A stretch of DNA of 64,000 bases. It comes from Streptomyces sp. ISL-100. GTDB lineage: Bacteria > Actinomycetota > Actinomycetes > Streptomycetales > Streptomycetaceae. The notes under the pieces were generated by a model. That model was not told the DNA's origin, did no database searches, and was given only the letters and a program-made list of their open reading frames with translations. Location: positions 44,064 through 108,063 of the forward strand of contig NZ_JAGGOK010000051.1 of NCBI RefSeq assembly GCF_018614615.1, written 5' to 3'. A program made the position numbers and the translations under genes. Shown here piece by piece: positions 32,891 to 41,264 of this stretch. Position 1 is the stretch's first letter, and the number at the start of each line of letters is the position of its first letter.

Positions 32891-33724
32891 TCGTACGTCC
32901 CGCCCTTCAAGCTGGACCAGCCGATGGACGGCGGCGCGGTCGGCGAGGTCATCGCCTCCGCCGACGAGCGTTTCGCCGTCGGTGACCACGTCCTGCACGG
33001 TCTCGGATGGCGTGAGTACGCCGACGTCCCCGCCAAGCACGCCACAAAGGTCGACGCCGCGCTCGCCCCGCTCTCCGCCTACCTCGGCGTCCTGGGCATG
33101 CCGGGCCTGACCGCGTACGCGGGGCTCTTCGAGGTCGCGTCCTTCAAGGAGGGCGACGCCGTCTTCGTCTCCGGCGCGGCCGGCGCCGTCGGCAGCCAGG
33201 TCGGCCAGCTGGCGAAGCTGCGGGGCGCCTCGCGCGTCATCGGCTCGGCAGGCTCCGACGAGAAGGTCAAGCACCTGGTCGAGGACCTCGGCTTCGACGC
33301 CGCCTTCAACTACAAGAACGGGCCGGTCGCGGAGCAGCTGCGTGAGGCCGCGCCGGACGGCATCGACGTCTACTTCGACAACGTCGGCGGCGACCACCTC
33401 GAAGCGGCCATCGGCTCGCTGAACGTGCACGGCCGCGCCACGATCTGCGGCATGATCGCGCAGTACAACAACACGGAGTCCACGCCGGGTCCGCGCAACA
33501 TGGCGCTGATCATCGGCAAGCGACTGCGGCTCCAGGGCGTTCTGGTCGGGGACCACACCGCGCTCCAGCCGCAGTTCGTCGAGGATGTCTCGGGCTGGAT
33601 CCGCTCGGGTGAGCTCAAGTACAGCGAGACGGTCGTCGAGGGCATCGAGAACGGCTACGACGCGTTCGTCGGTCTGCTCCGTGGCGAGAACACCGGCAAG
33701 ATGATCGTTTCGCTCACCCGATAA
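32870..33724 (+). pseudogene. NADP-dependent oxidoreductase, C-terminal fragment
   Basis: About 284 residues carry the rest of the split reductase: NDVKSYVPPFKLDQPMDGGA, the nucleotide-binding FVSGAAGAVGSQVGQLAKL, IDVYFDNVGGDHLEA, and FVGLLRGENTGKMIVSLTR at the end. The domain is intact and in frame. Element DNA adds an upstream ATG at 32813 and about 19 foreign codons in the same frame, so a chimeric product could in principle be made. It lacks the N-terminal catalytic lobe, so activity is unlikely. The ohr gene follows after 67 bp. Confidence 0.92.
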
Positions 33725-33791
33725 GCTCACCACCAGCCGTCGCGGTCGTGGGCGCGAGTCGCGGCGTACAAAGCAGGAGGAATGCCTCAGC

Positions 33792-34220
33792 ATGACCATT
33801 CTCGACATAGACGTGAAGTACACCGCTGTCGCCACCGCCGAGAACGGCCGTGACGGCCGCGTCGCGACGGACGACGGCAAGCTGGACGTTGTCGTCAACC
33901 CGCCGAAGGAGATGGGCGGCAGTGGCGCCGGCACCAACCCGGAGCAGCTTTTCGCCGCCGGCTACAGCGCCTGCTTCCAGGGTGCGCTCGGTGTTGTCGC
34001 GCGTAAGGAGAAGGCGGACATCTCCGGCTCGACCGTGACCGCGAAGGTCGGGATCGGCTCGAACGCGAACGGTGGCTTCGGGCTTGAGGTCGCGATCAGC
34101 GTGAACATCCCGAACGTGGATGAGGCGACTGCGCGGGATCTGCTGGAGAAGGCGCACCAGGTGTGCCCGTACTCGAGCGCGACCCGTGGGAACATCAAGG
34201 TCGAGCTGGCGGTCGTCTGA
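33792..34220 (+). CDS. ohr: organic hydroperoxide resistance peroxidase Ohr
   Basis: A 142-residue OsmC/Ohr-family thiol peroxidase that reduces organic and fatty-acid hydroperoxides. The peroxidatic Cys lies in FAAGYSACFQGAL and the resolving Cys in HQVCPYSSATRGNI. The Arg expected in the Ohr active site is visible in ENGRDGRVA. AAAGCAGGAGGAATG lies upstream. It probably once shared a transcript with the oxidoreductase from the 28.17-kb promoter. With the element inserted it depends on read-through or its own promoter, so basal expression may be altered. Confidence 0.93.
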   Translation: MTILDIDVKYTAVATAENGRDGRVATDDGKLDVVVNPPKEMGGSGAGTNPEQLFAAGYSACFQGALGVVARKEKADISGSTVTAKVGIGSNANGGFGLEVAISVNIPNVDEATARDLLEKAHQVCPYSSATRGNIKVELAVV

Positions 34221-34249
34221 CCCGGACGCGCGTCGCGTTTGCCTGACCC

Positions 34250-34285
34250 GAAGGGTCGCACCCCGTGAATTGGGTGCGGCCCTTC
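34250..34285. terminator. hairpin after ohr
   Basis: GAAGGGTCGCACCC pairs with GGGTGCGGCCCTTC (14 positions, one G-U pair) around an 8-base loop, 29 bp past the ohr stop. Suited to end the ohr transcript. Confidence 0.7.
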
Positions 34286-34377
34286 GTCGTTGCCCCGCGG
34301 GGCTTTCCCCGGCCGGCCCCTTCCCGCTGTGGCACTTCGCGGCTCCGCCGTGTGAGGGGCTACGCCCCAGACCCCGC

Positions 34378-34504
34378 TCCTCAAACGCCGGAGGGGCCGG
34401 AGGGTGCGGGAGCATATCCAGCCCGTCCGGCGTTTGAGGACACGCCCGGAGGGCGTCTGTGTGGTCTGGCGGAGCCCCGGTTCGGGAAGGGGCGGGTAGG
34501 GGAA
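34378..34504. repeat. Streptomyces-type dispersed intergenic repeat
   Basis: TCCTCAAACGCCGGA (34378-34392) and TCCGGCGTTTGAGGA (34426-34440) are perfect 15-bp inverses; the right arm follows CAGCCCG. A second block, GGTTCGGGAAGGGGCGGGTA with flanking GGGGAA (34479-34504), recurs in near-identical form at 45813-45837, and CAGCCCGTCCGGCGTT recurs at 55233-55248. These are known-looking, non-coding repeats placed between convergent genes. The 34221-34527 gap contains no gene. Confidence 0.75.
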
Positions 34505-34527
34505 CAGCTCCGCAGGACACCGACCGC

Positions 34528-35694
34528 CTAGCCCGCGCCGACCTCACCCACCGCCCGCATGACCGCCCCCACCAGCCGCACATTCTCTGGCGCCGGGCCG
34601 CCCGGGAAAGCGAACCTGCGGCGCGCGTAGCCGTACGTCACACCGCTGCGCGGGTCGGCGAGCGCCTCCGAACCCGCCGCCCCCGCGTGCCCGAACGCGC
34701 CCGCGCCCAGGGCCGGATAGAGGTCGCCGTACGACTCGAACCCGAGGCCGAAGGGGTGCCGCCGACGCGCCACCAGGTCGTAGCCGTCCGAATGGATCTG
34801 CCCGAACTCCGCGATCGTGTCCGGCTTCAGCAGTGCCGCCCGCCCGTCCACCTCGCCGATGGCCACCGCGTACATCTTCGCGAGCCCGGTCGCCGTAGCC
34901 ACACCGCCGACAGAAGCCGGACTCTTCGCACGCGTCGGCCGGCTGTTGACGAACGCCACCAGGTCGGTGGGCCGTTCCCCGTTGAGGTTGAACGCGATAC
35001 CGGTCACGCTCTGCGGCGACACCGCACCGGCGACCAGCTCCGCCTGCTGCTCCGGCGTCGGATCCATCGGCAGGATGTCCAGCACCCGCGACTCCAGCTC
35101 CTCGGGCAGACCGAGGTAGAAATCGAGGTCGTACGGGGCGCGTACGCGCTCCTCGAAGACCTCCTGGATCGACTGCCCGGTCGCCCGCCGCACCACCTCA
35201 CCGGTCAGTGCGCCAATGCTCAGCGCGTGATAGCCGAAGGCCGTCCCCGGCCGCCAGTACGGCTTCTGCGCCGCCAGCCGCTCCGCTATGACGCGGTCGT
35301 CGGTCAGCTCCTCGTCCGTGAAACCGGTGTCCGCGCCGACGACCCCCGCCCGGTGGGCCAGCAGATCCCGCAGGGTCAGCGCGCCCTTGCCCTCGGCCGC
35401 GAACTCCGGCCAGTAGTGCGCCACTTCCCTGTCCAGGTCCAGTACGCCCTCCTGCACCAGCAGCGCCACGACGAGGTGCGCCGCGCCCTTGGTGGAGGAG
35501 AAGACGCTGGTCAGCGTGGTGCCGGTGATCTCGTCGCCGCCCCACAGGTCCACCACCTGCCGGCCGCCCGCGAAAACGGCCAGCTGGGCGTCGGCGTGGC
35601 CCGGCCGCTCCTCGGCGAGTACGGCGGCGAATTCCTCACGTACGCCCTCGAACCCCTCGGCGACCGTGCCCTGCACAGCGATCTTCTTCGACAT
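34528..35694 (-). CDS. serine hydrolase, beta-lactamase/family VIII esterase type
   Basis: A 388-residue protein of the class C beta-lactamase-like fold. Nucleophile motif SSTK in LTSVFSSTKGAAHLVV, the Tyr motif in FGYHALSIG (YHA rather than the YxN of true AmpC), and WGGDE. This pattern fits family VIII carboxylesterases more than beta-lactamases. No signal peptide is visible, so it is probably cytoplasmic. ATG 35694 is used because GGAGGGGGAG lies 7 bp upstream. Alone on its transcript, 87 bp before the peptidase stop. Confidence 0.88.
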   Translation of the reverse strand: MSKKIAVQGTVAEGFEGVREEFAAVLAEERPGHADAQLAVFAGGRQVVDLWGGDEITGTTLTSVFSSTKGAAHLVVALLVQEGVLDLDREVAHYWPEFAAEGKGALTLRDLLAHRAGVVGADTGFTDEELTDDRVIAERLAAQKPYWRPGTAFGYHALSIGALTGEVVRRATGQSIQEVFEERVRAPYDLDFYLGLPEELESRVLDILPMDPTPEQQAELVAGAVSPQSVTGIAFNLNGERPTDLVAFVNSRPTRAKSPASVGGVATATGLAKMYAVAIGEVDGRAALLKPDTIAEFGQIHSDGYDLVARRRHPFGLGFESYGDLYPALGAGAFGHAGAAGSEALADPRSGVTYGYARRRFAFPGGPAPENVRLVGAVMRAVGEVGAG

Positions 35695-35781
35695 CGAGTG
35701 CTCCCCCTCCAAATAAATGACAGAGGGTCAAGCAACCGTCGCCGAGGGGTTATTCCGGGGTTGCGGGTTCCGGGCTCCGTA

Positions 35782-38382
35782 TCAGCCCGCCGAGTTGATC
35801 AGCGCCCGCCCGACCTGCGCGAATGCGCCCTTCGGGTGCGCCCGGAACAGCGGCTCAGTACCGAACAGCACAACACCCGCGCCGCCCTTCGCCGACGTAC
35901 CGCTGACGACAGCCGCCTTGCCGGCCGCGTCCCGCGGCCCGCCGCTGCCGTCCTGCGCCGCCCGCCAGTGGCCCGACACGAGCGGGTTCCCGGCGCCGTA
36001 CGACTGGTCGACGCGGACGCCCGGACCGAGGTCGGTGAACCACATCGGTGAGTAGACGAAGGTGTGTTCCGGCGCGCCGCCCGTCACCGGACCGCCCGCG
36101 TTGACGACCCGGACGACGCCGTTGGCGTCCCCGTTGCCCTCGACCGGCTTTGCCGCCAGCAGCCCGGCTTCGGCGTTGAGCGCCGCCCCCGCCGAGCCGC
36201 GCCCGACCACGCGGCCACCCCCGGCGACGAACGCGTCGAACGCGCCGCGCGCGGCCGCGTCGAGCTTGCCGTACTCCAGCCCGGACGACACGAACAGCAC
36301 GTCGGCCGCCGACCAGTCGAAGGAGCCCGCGTTGAGCGCCGCCGTCGAGACCGGCAGCACCTCGAAGCCCATCTCACGCAGCGCGAACAGCTCGCCGGAT
36401 GTGACCGCCGCCGCGACCCGCGTGCGGTGCAGCGCGGCGACGCCCTTGGCCTTGGTGGCATGGAAGGCGACGCCGTACCGGCCGGCGAGCGCGGCGGCCT
36501 TCTTGCGGGCCGAGGCGGGCACGAGCGCGCTGCCGTCGGCCGTACGCCGCACCTGAACCCCGTCCCGGAGGAGGGAGTTGAGCGCGGCCAGTTCCCTGGG
36601 ATCGTCGAGCCGCAGCGAGAGGTCGCCGCGCGGAGCGACGTAACCGGTCGGCGACGCGGCACGGACCGCACGCCCCGGAACATCCACCCCACCCGGGGCC
36701 TTCTGCACCTTCTCCACGCTCGCGCCCCACAGCAGGCCCAGGCTCCAGCCCGAGATGTCGTACATCGTCGACACGTCCGCGCTGATGTCCCGGCCCTCGT
36801 GCAGGATCACATTGGCCAGACCGCGCTTGGGCTGGCGCATGTCGACGACGTACGAACCGGCTTCGTACGACCGCCCGCCGAGCCGGAAGTCCCGGCGCGC
36901 GCGCTCGACGCGCACGTCATTGGCGACGAGGTGGTCGACGAGCCGGGCCGCTGCCGTCGCGGAGCGCTGACCGCGGCCCGCCGGGACGACGTACGCCCGC
37001 GGGAAGTCCGTCGTATAGACGTCCTCCGGGCCGATCCCGGGCACGCCCGGAACCGTCTCCTCCGACACCGGCACCTGCGCGGCACCCGCCGCCCCGCGCC
37101 GGAACGTCTCGATCTGGCCGGCCACGACCGAAGGCCGCTTCTTAGCCGTGTAATCGAGGGTCGCGCGCATCGCCGCGCCCGCTATGTCCGTATTGATGGC
37201 GGCTCTGCGACGCAGCTCCGCCACCGGCAGCGTGTCGTACGACCGGTTGTTGACCTGCATCGGGAACTCGATCGTGTGCGCCGCGACCGCGCCCTGGAAC
37301 GGCATGTACTGCGGAGTGAAGATCGGCGGCCAGTCGTCCCAGCCCTCCTCCTGGTCGCGGAAGGGGATGACGGCGGGCTCGACGCCGTCCTTCGCCGCCG
37401 TATAGCCGAGGCCGTTGACAGCAGCCTCCATCCCCAGCGCGTTGGTGTAGGAATTCTTGAGGAAGAGGTCGTACTCGTAATTCTCGCCGTGCGGCGGGGT
37501 CGTCGGCTCGATCAGCGTGCCGTTGACGTACCCGTGCAGGTCGATCATGACGGCCGGCTGCTTATCGATGGCGATCTGCCGGATCGCACGCGCCTCGGGC
37601 TGGGTGGCGGTGATGAAGTCCCGGTTGAGGTCGAAGCCGTTGGCGTTCGCGCGGGTGCCCGCGATCCGTCCGTCGGGATTGGCGGTCACATTGAGATAGA
37701 TACGGGTCTTCGCCAGCAGGTCGGCGGTCTTGCGGTCCTTCGCCTTCGCCAGCTCCTCGATGAGTTCGAGGGCGGCGTCCGTGCCCTCCCACTCATTGCC
37801 GTGGATGTTGTTGTTGATGAACACCGGTGCTTTGTAAGAGGCCTTGATACGCCGGTCCTTGGCGGCAGCGGCCGGCGAGTTCTCAATGATCTCCCGCATC
37901 CGCTCCTGCTCGCGGGCCTCGCGGTCGCTCTCCGGTGCGGTGAGCGTCACCAGATACAGCTGATGCCCGCCGGCGGACCGCCCGGCGACCTCGACGCTGA
38001 CCCGGTCGCTGCCCAGCTTCTGCAGCTCGTTGAGCTTGGGAGCGATGGAGTGGTACGGCGTGAGGCCCAGCTTGATGGACTTGTCGGCCGGGTTCGGCGC
38101 GGGCGGGGTCAGGTGGGTACGGCGCGGATACCCGCCGCCGTCCTGGCGCTGCCAGGCGGACGCCCGGCCGGCGTCGAGCGCCTTCGCGGCGGCGCCCGCC
38201 GGGGTGCGCGCCGCCTGCCCCTGCCCGGCGGCGGCCCGCTCCCGGTGAACGCCGTCCCCGTCGCCGCCTGGAGGACCGGGCCGGGCGGTGGCGGTGGCGG
38301 GGACGGGGAAGAGCAGGAGTGCGGACGCCATGGCGGCGGTGGCGATGAGGAGAGGTCTCGGTATGCCTGTACTTGTGCCCAT
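35782..38382 (-). CDS. secreted M14-family zinc carboxypeptidase
   Basis: An 866-residue exported protein. Signal peptide (PRPLLIATAAMASALLLFPV, cleavage near ATA), low-complexity propeptide, M14 domain with zinc ligands in NNNIHGNEWEGTDAA, NVTANPDGR, NGFDLNRDFI (substrate Arg region), MIDLHGYVNGT, His in AAHTIEFP with the catalytic Glu. The long C-terminal half (from about 460) has glutamine-amidotransferase-like stretches (DVLFVSSGLEYG, GGGRVVGRGSAG) common in Streptomyces M14 peptidases. It should trim C-terminal residues from extracellular peptides. ATG 38382; the upstream in-frame start is not signal-like. Confidence 0.92.
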   Translation of the reverse strand: MGTSTGIPRPLLIATAAMASALLLFPVPATATARPGPPGGDGDGVHRERAAAGQGQAARTPAGAAAKALDAGRASAWQRQDGGGYPRRTHLTPPAPNPADKSIKLGLTPYHSIAPKLNELQKLGSDRVSVEVAGRSAGGHQLYLVTLTAPESDREAREQERMREIIENSPAAAAKDRRIKASYKAPVFINNNIHGNEWEGTDAALELIEELAKAKDRKTADLLAKTRIYLNVTANPDGRIAGTRANANGFDLNRDFITATQPEARAIRQIAIDKQPAVMIDLHGYVNGTLIEPTTPPHGENYEYDLFLKNSYTNALGMEAAVNGLGYTAAKDGVEPAVIPFRDQEEGWDDWPPIFTPQYMPFQGAVAAHTIEFPMQVNNRSYDTLPVAELRRRAAINTDIAGAAMRATLDYTAKKRPSVVAGQIETFRRGAAGAAQVPVSEETVPGVPGIGPEDVYTTDFPRAYVVPAGRGQRSATAAARLVDHLVANDVRVERARRDFRLGGRSYEAGSYVVDMRQPKRGLANVILHEGRDISADVSTMYDISGWSLGLLWGASVEKVQKAPGGVDVPGRAVRAASPTGYVAPRGDLSLRLDDPRELAALNSLLRDGVQVRRTADGSALVPASARKKAAALAGRYGVAFHATKAKGVAALHRTRVAAAVTSGELFALREMGFEVLPVSTAALNAGSFDWSAADVLFVSSGLEYGKLDAAARGAFDAFVAGGGRVVGRGSAGAALNAEAGLLAAKPVEGNGDANGVVRVVNAGGPVTGGAPEHTFVYSPMWFTDLGPGVRVDQSYGAGNPLVSGHWRAAQDGSGGPRDAAGKAAVVSGTSAKGGAGVVLFGTEPLFRAHPKGAFAQVGRALINSAG

Positions 38383-38532
38383 GCGTATCTCCGGGTGTGT
38401 CGGAAAGCGATCAGGGATGATCGGTACGCAGGGTCTACCTGTTGAATCCCGCAACGACAAGGGGGCGTTGGGCGGGAGCGACGAGAGCAGTCACGACTTG
38501 TACGGTCCCCGTGCACGCCCCAGACTCTGCCC

Positions 38533-39024
38533 ATGAAGAACGTGAACCTGACACGACTGCGGGACGATCACGCCGCCGCACTTCTCACCTTCGAGCTGGA
38601 GAACCGCGCCTACTTCGCGCGGTCCGTGCCCGACCGGGGCGACGACTACTTCGCCCACTTCGCGGCCCGGCACGCCGCCCTGCTCGCCGAGCAGGAGACC
38701 GGCCTGTGTCATTTCCACCTGCTCCTGGACGAACACGGCGCCGTCGTCGGCCGCGTCAACCTGGTCGACGTCATGGACGGAAGCGCCGACCTCGGATACC
38801 GCATCGCCGAACGCGCCACCGGCCGCGGCCTGGCCGTCGCCGCCGTACGGGAAATCCGAGCACGCGCCGCGACCGAATACGCCCTCACCGCCCTCACCGC
38901 CGCCACCACGACCGACAACCCCGCCTCCCACAAGGTCCTGACCCGCAACGGCTTCGTCCCGGTCGGCGGCATCGACCTGGACGGCAAGCCGGGTACGCGG
39001 TATCAGCTCCGCCTCGGCCAGTAG
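38533..39024 (+). CDS. GNAT N-acetyltransferase (RimJ/RimL-like)
   Basis: A 163-residue acetyl-CoA-dependent transferase. Visible: NLTRLRDDHAAALLTFELEN, the beta-4 strand GRVNLVDVMDGSADLGYRIA, the pyrophosphate loop ERATGRGLAVAAV (RGxG/A), and TDNPASHKVLTRNGFVPVG. This is the RimJ/RimL group that modifies protein N-termini or small amines; the substrate is unknown. Divergent from the peptidase gene, 13 bp before the EI24 gene. Confidence 0.9.
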   Translation: MKNVNLTRLRDDHAAALLTFELENRAYFARSVPDRGDDYFAHFAARHAALLAEQETGLCHFHLLLDEHGAVVGRVNLVDVMDGSADLGYRIAERATGRGLAVAAVREIRARAATEYALTALTAATTTDNPASHKVLTRNGFVPVGGIDLDGKPGTRYQLRLGQ

Positions 39025-39037
39025 ATAGGCTGTTCGC

Positions 39038-39829
39038 ATGCGTGATCTCGGGGTGGGCTTCGGTTATTTGATGAAGGGCCAGCGGTGGGTCGGCCGGCAC
39101 GGCAAGTCCTACGGCTTCGGGCTGCTGCCCGGCCTGGTGACCTTCGTGCTGTACGTCGGTGCCCTCATCGGGCTCGCCTACGGCGCCGACGACTTCACCG
39201 CCTGGGCCACGCCCTTCGCCGACGACTGGGGCTCGCCCTGGCTCGGCATCTTCCGGGGTGCGCTGACCGCCCTGCTCTTCGCCCTCGCGTTGTTCCTCGC
39301 GGTGATCACCTTCACCGCCGTGACGCTGCTCGTCGGACAGCCCTTCTACGAAGAGCTGTCCGAGCGCGTCGACCGCTCCGTCTCCCCCGACGGCACCGCC
39401 CCCGAGTCCGGCCTCCCACTGATCCGGGAACTGTGGATCTCCGCCCGCGACAGCGTTCGCGTCCTCGCCCGGGTGGTCCTGTACGGCCTTCTGCTCTTCG
39501 CCTGCGGTTTCATCCCCGTCGTCGGCCAGACCGTCGTCCCTGTGGTCGGCTTCTGCGTCTCCGGGTTCTTCCTCGCGGAGGAACTCACGGCGGTGGCCCT
39601 CCAGCGCCGCCGCGTCGAGCTGAAGCAGCGCCTCGCCCTGCTGCGCGGCCGCCGCCTGCTCACCCTCGGCTTCGGCGTCCCGCTCACCCTCGCGTTCCTC
39701 GTGCCGCTGGTCGCCGTCTTCCTGATGCCCGGCGCGGTGGCCGGCGCGACACTGATGACGCGCGACCTGCTGGAGGAGCCGTCGGCCGACGCGGACGACG
39801 TGGCAACGCTGCCGCCCCTTACGGCATAG
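39038..39829 (+). CDS. EI24-domain membrane protein (CysZ-like)
   Basis: A 263-residue integral membrane protein with about six helices, e.g. LLPGLVTFVLYVGALIGLAY, GALTALLFALALFLAVITFT, and VLYGLLLFACGFIPVVGQTV. The motifs VGQPFYEELSERV and FFLAEELTAVALQRR are typical of actinobacterial EI24 proteins, distantly related to the sulfate permease CysZ. TAGGCT ends six bases before the ATG and there is no ribosome site, which suits a leaderless promoter. The 3' end overlaps the convergent hydrolase by 11 bp. Confidence 0.88.
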   Translation: MRDLGVGFGYLMKGQRWVGRHGKSYGFGLLPGLVTFVLYVGALIGLAYGADDFTAWATPFADDWGSPWLGIFRGALTALLFALALFLAVITFTAVTLLVGQPFYEELSERVDRSVSPDGTAPESGLPLIRELWISARDSVRVLARVVLYGLLLFACGFIPVVGQTVVPVVGFCVSGFFLAEELTAVALQRRRVELKQRLALLRGRRLLTLGFGVPLTLAFLVPLVAVFLMPGAVAGATLMTRDLLEEPSADADDVATLPPLTA

Positions 39830-40550
39830 GTACGTCGGCCAGCACGAGGCCCGCCTCACCCGGCGCCGCCTCGGCCAGGACCGTACCGTCGGGGCCCCAC
39901 ACCGCGCTCAGCCCGCAGCCGTCGTTCGGTCCGGCCGGGCCCACGTGATTGGCCAGGACGACGTACAGCCCGTGGTCCCTGGCCCGTGACGGATAGACGG
40001 CGAGGCGCTCGCGTTCGCCGTTGCCCCTCCAGTACAACGAACTCGCCAGATAGGCACGGCACTTGTCTTCGGCGGCCCGTTCCGCGACTTCGGGGAAGTG
40101 GTTGTCGAAGCACGTCGCCAGCGCGAACCGCACACCGTCCAGCTCGAACCGCCCGTCGCCCGCGCCCGGCGTGAAGACCTCGCGTTCCTGCTCGTACAGG
40201 TGCTGCTTGTCGTAACGGGTGAGCAGTCCGCCGTCCGGGCCGAAGACGAAGGACGCGATGGTGGGGCGCTCGCCGCCGTCAGCACTGCGGGCCGCGCAGT
40301 TTATGACGGCCGCCGTGGCGGTCTCGCGGCAGGCGGCCAGGACCGGTTCGAGGCGCGGGTCGCCCGGCGTGACGAGCAGCGACGAACCTGGCGTGAGGAG
40401 TTCCAGTTCGTACCCCGTCAGGGCCAGTTCCGCGAAGACGGTGACGCGGGCTCCGCGCCCGGCGGCCTCCCTCACATACGCCGCCATCCGGCGCGCGTTC
40501 GCGTCGACGGAACCGGGCTCGGACGTGAACTGTGCCGCTGCGACCAACAT
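39819..40550 (-). CDS. carbon-nitrogen hydrolase (nitrilase superfamily)
   Basis: A 243-residue cytoplasmic enzyme with the Glu-Lys-Cys triad: Glu in FAELALTGYE, Lys in YDKQHLYEQE, Cys in ALATCFDNHFPE. It hydrolyses an amide or nitrile; the substrate is unknown. ATG 40550 is favoured because GATAAT ends seven bases before it (leaderless layout), although an in-frame ATG lies at 40559. Divergent from the LysE gene with only 59 bp between starts. Confidence 0.9.
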   Translation of the reverse strand: MLVAAAQFTSEPGSVDANARRMAAYVREAAGRGARVTVFAELALTGYELELLTPGSSLLVTPGDPRLEPVLAACRETATAAVINCAARSADGGERPTIASFVFGPDGGLLTRYDKQHLYEQEREVFTPGAGDGRFELDGVRFALATCFDNHFPEVAERAAEDKCRAYLASSLYWRGNGERERLAVYPSRARDHGLYVVLANHVGPAGPNDGCGLSAVWGPDGTVLAEAAPGEAGLVLADVPMP

Positions 40551-40609
40551 GCGGACCATTATCCAAATTGCTCTTGATCGCCCGACGCGGGGCGGCAAGC
40601 ATCATCCCC

Positions 40610-41218
40610 ATGACAGAAGTGATAGCGGTAGCCGTCATCACCCTCCTCGCGGTCATCAGCCCGGGCGCCGACTTCGCGATGGTCGTCCGCAACAGCTGCC
40701 TGTATGGGCGTACGACCGGCCTGTTCGCGGCAGCAGGAGTCGCCGCTGGAGTCCTCGTCCACGTTACGTACACGATGCTCGGCGTCGGACTGCTGATCGC
40801 CTCGTCGACCGAGCTCTTCACCGCCATCAAGCTGGCGGGCGCGGCGTATCTCGTCTACATCGGCGTACGGACCTTCATCGCCCGCTCCGATCTCACCGTC
40901 GACCTGGACTCGAAGCCGGAACTCGGCCCGCTCGGCGCGCTGCGTTCCGGCTTCCTCACCAACGTCCTCAACCCGAAGACCACCCTCTTCGTCGTCTCCA
41001 CCTTCACCCAGGTGGTCGGCCCCCAGACCCCGGTGTGGCAGCAGGCGGGCTACGGCCTGTTCATGTCGGCCGCGCACTTCGGGTGGTTCGGCGCGATCGC
41101 GCTCTTCTTCTCCGACTCCCGGCTGCGCACGGCCATGCTGCGCCGCCAGAAGGCCCTCAACCGGGCCATCGGCTCGGTACTGGTCGGCCTCGGAGTCACC
41201 CTCGGCTTCGCCCGCTGA
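40610..41218 (+). CDS. LysE/RhtB-family amino-acid exporter
   Basis: A 202-residue membrane protein with six helices. The N-terminus VITLLAVISPGADFAMVVRN is the LysE/RhtB signature (SPGPDF-like, here SPGADF); GFLTNVLNPKTTLFVVSTF is the second conserved loop. It exports amino acids or their derivatives by proton motive force. ATG 40610 (MTEVIAV) is used. A long perfect hairpin follows the stop. Confidence 0.9.
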   Translation: MTEVIAVAVITLLAVISPGADFAMVVRNSCLYGRTTGLFAAAGVAAGVLVHVTYTMLGVGLLIASSTELFTAIKLAGAAYLVYIGVRTFIARSDLTVDLDSKPELGPLGALRSGFLTNVLNPKTTLFVVSTFTQVVGPQTPVWQQAGYGLFMSAAHFGWFGAIALFFSDSRLRTAMLRRQKALNRAIGSVLVGLGVTLGFAR

Positions 41219-41223
41219 GGCGG

Positions 41224-41256
41224 CCCCGGACGGGCTCCTTTGGAGCCCGTCCGGGG
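41224..41256. terminator. 15-bp perfect hairpin between convergent genes
   Basis: CCCCGGACGGGCTCC and its exact inverse around a TTT loop, starting 6 bp after the lysE-like stop and 9 bp before the convergent gene end. A strong bidirectional terminator. Its GGACGGGCT core is related to the dispersed intergenic repeats. Confidence 0.85.
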
Positions 41257-41264
41257 ATTGAGCT

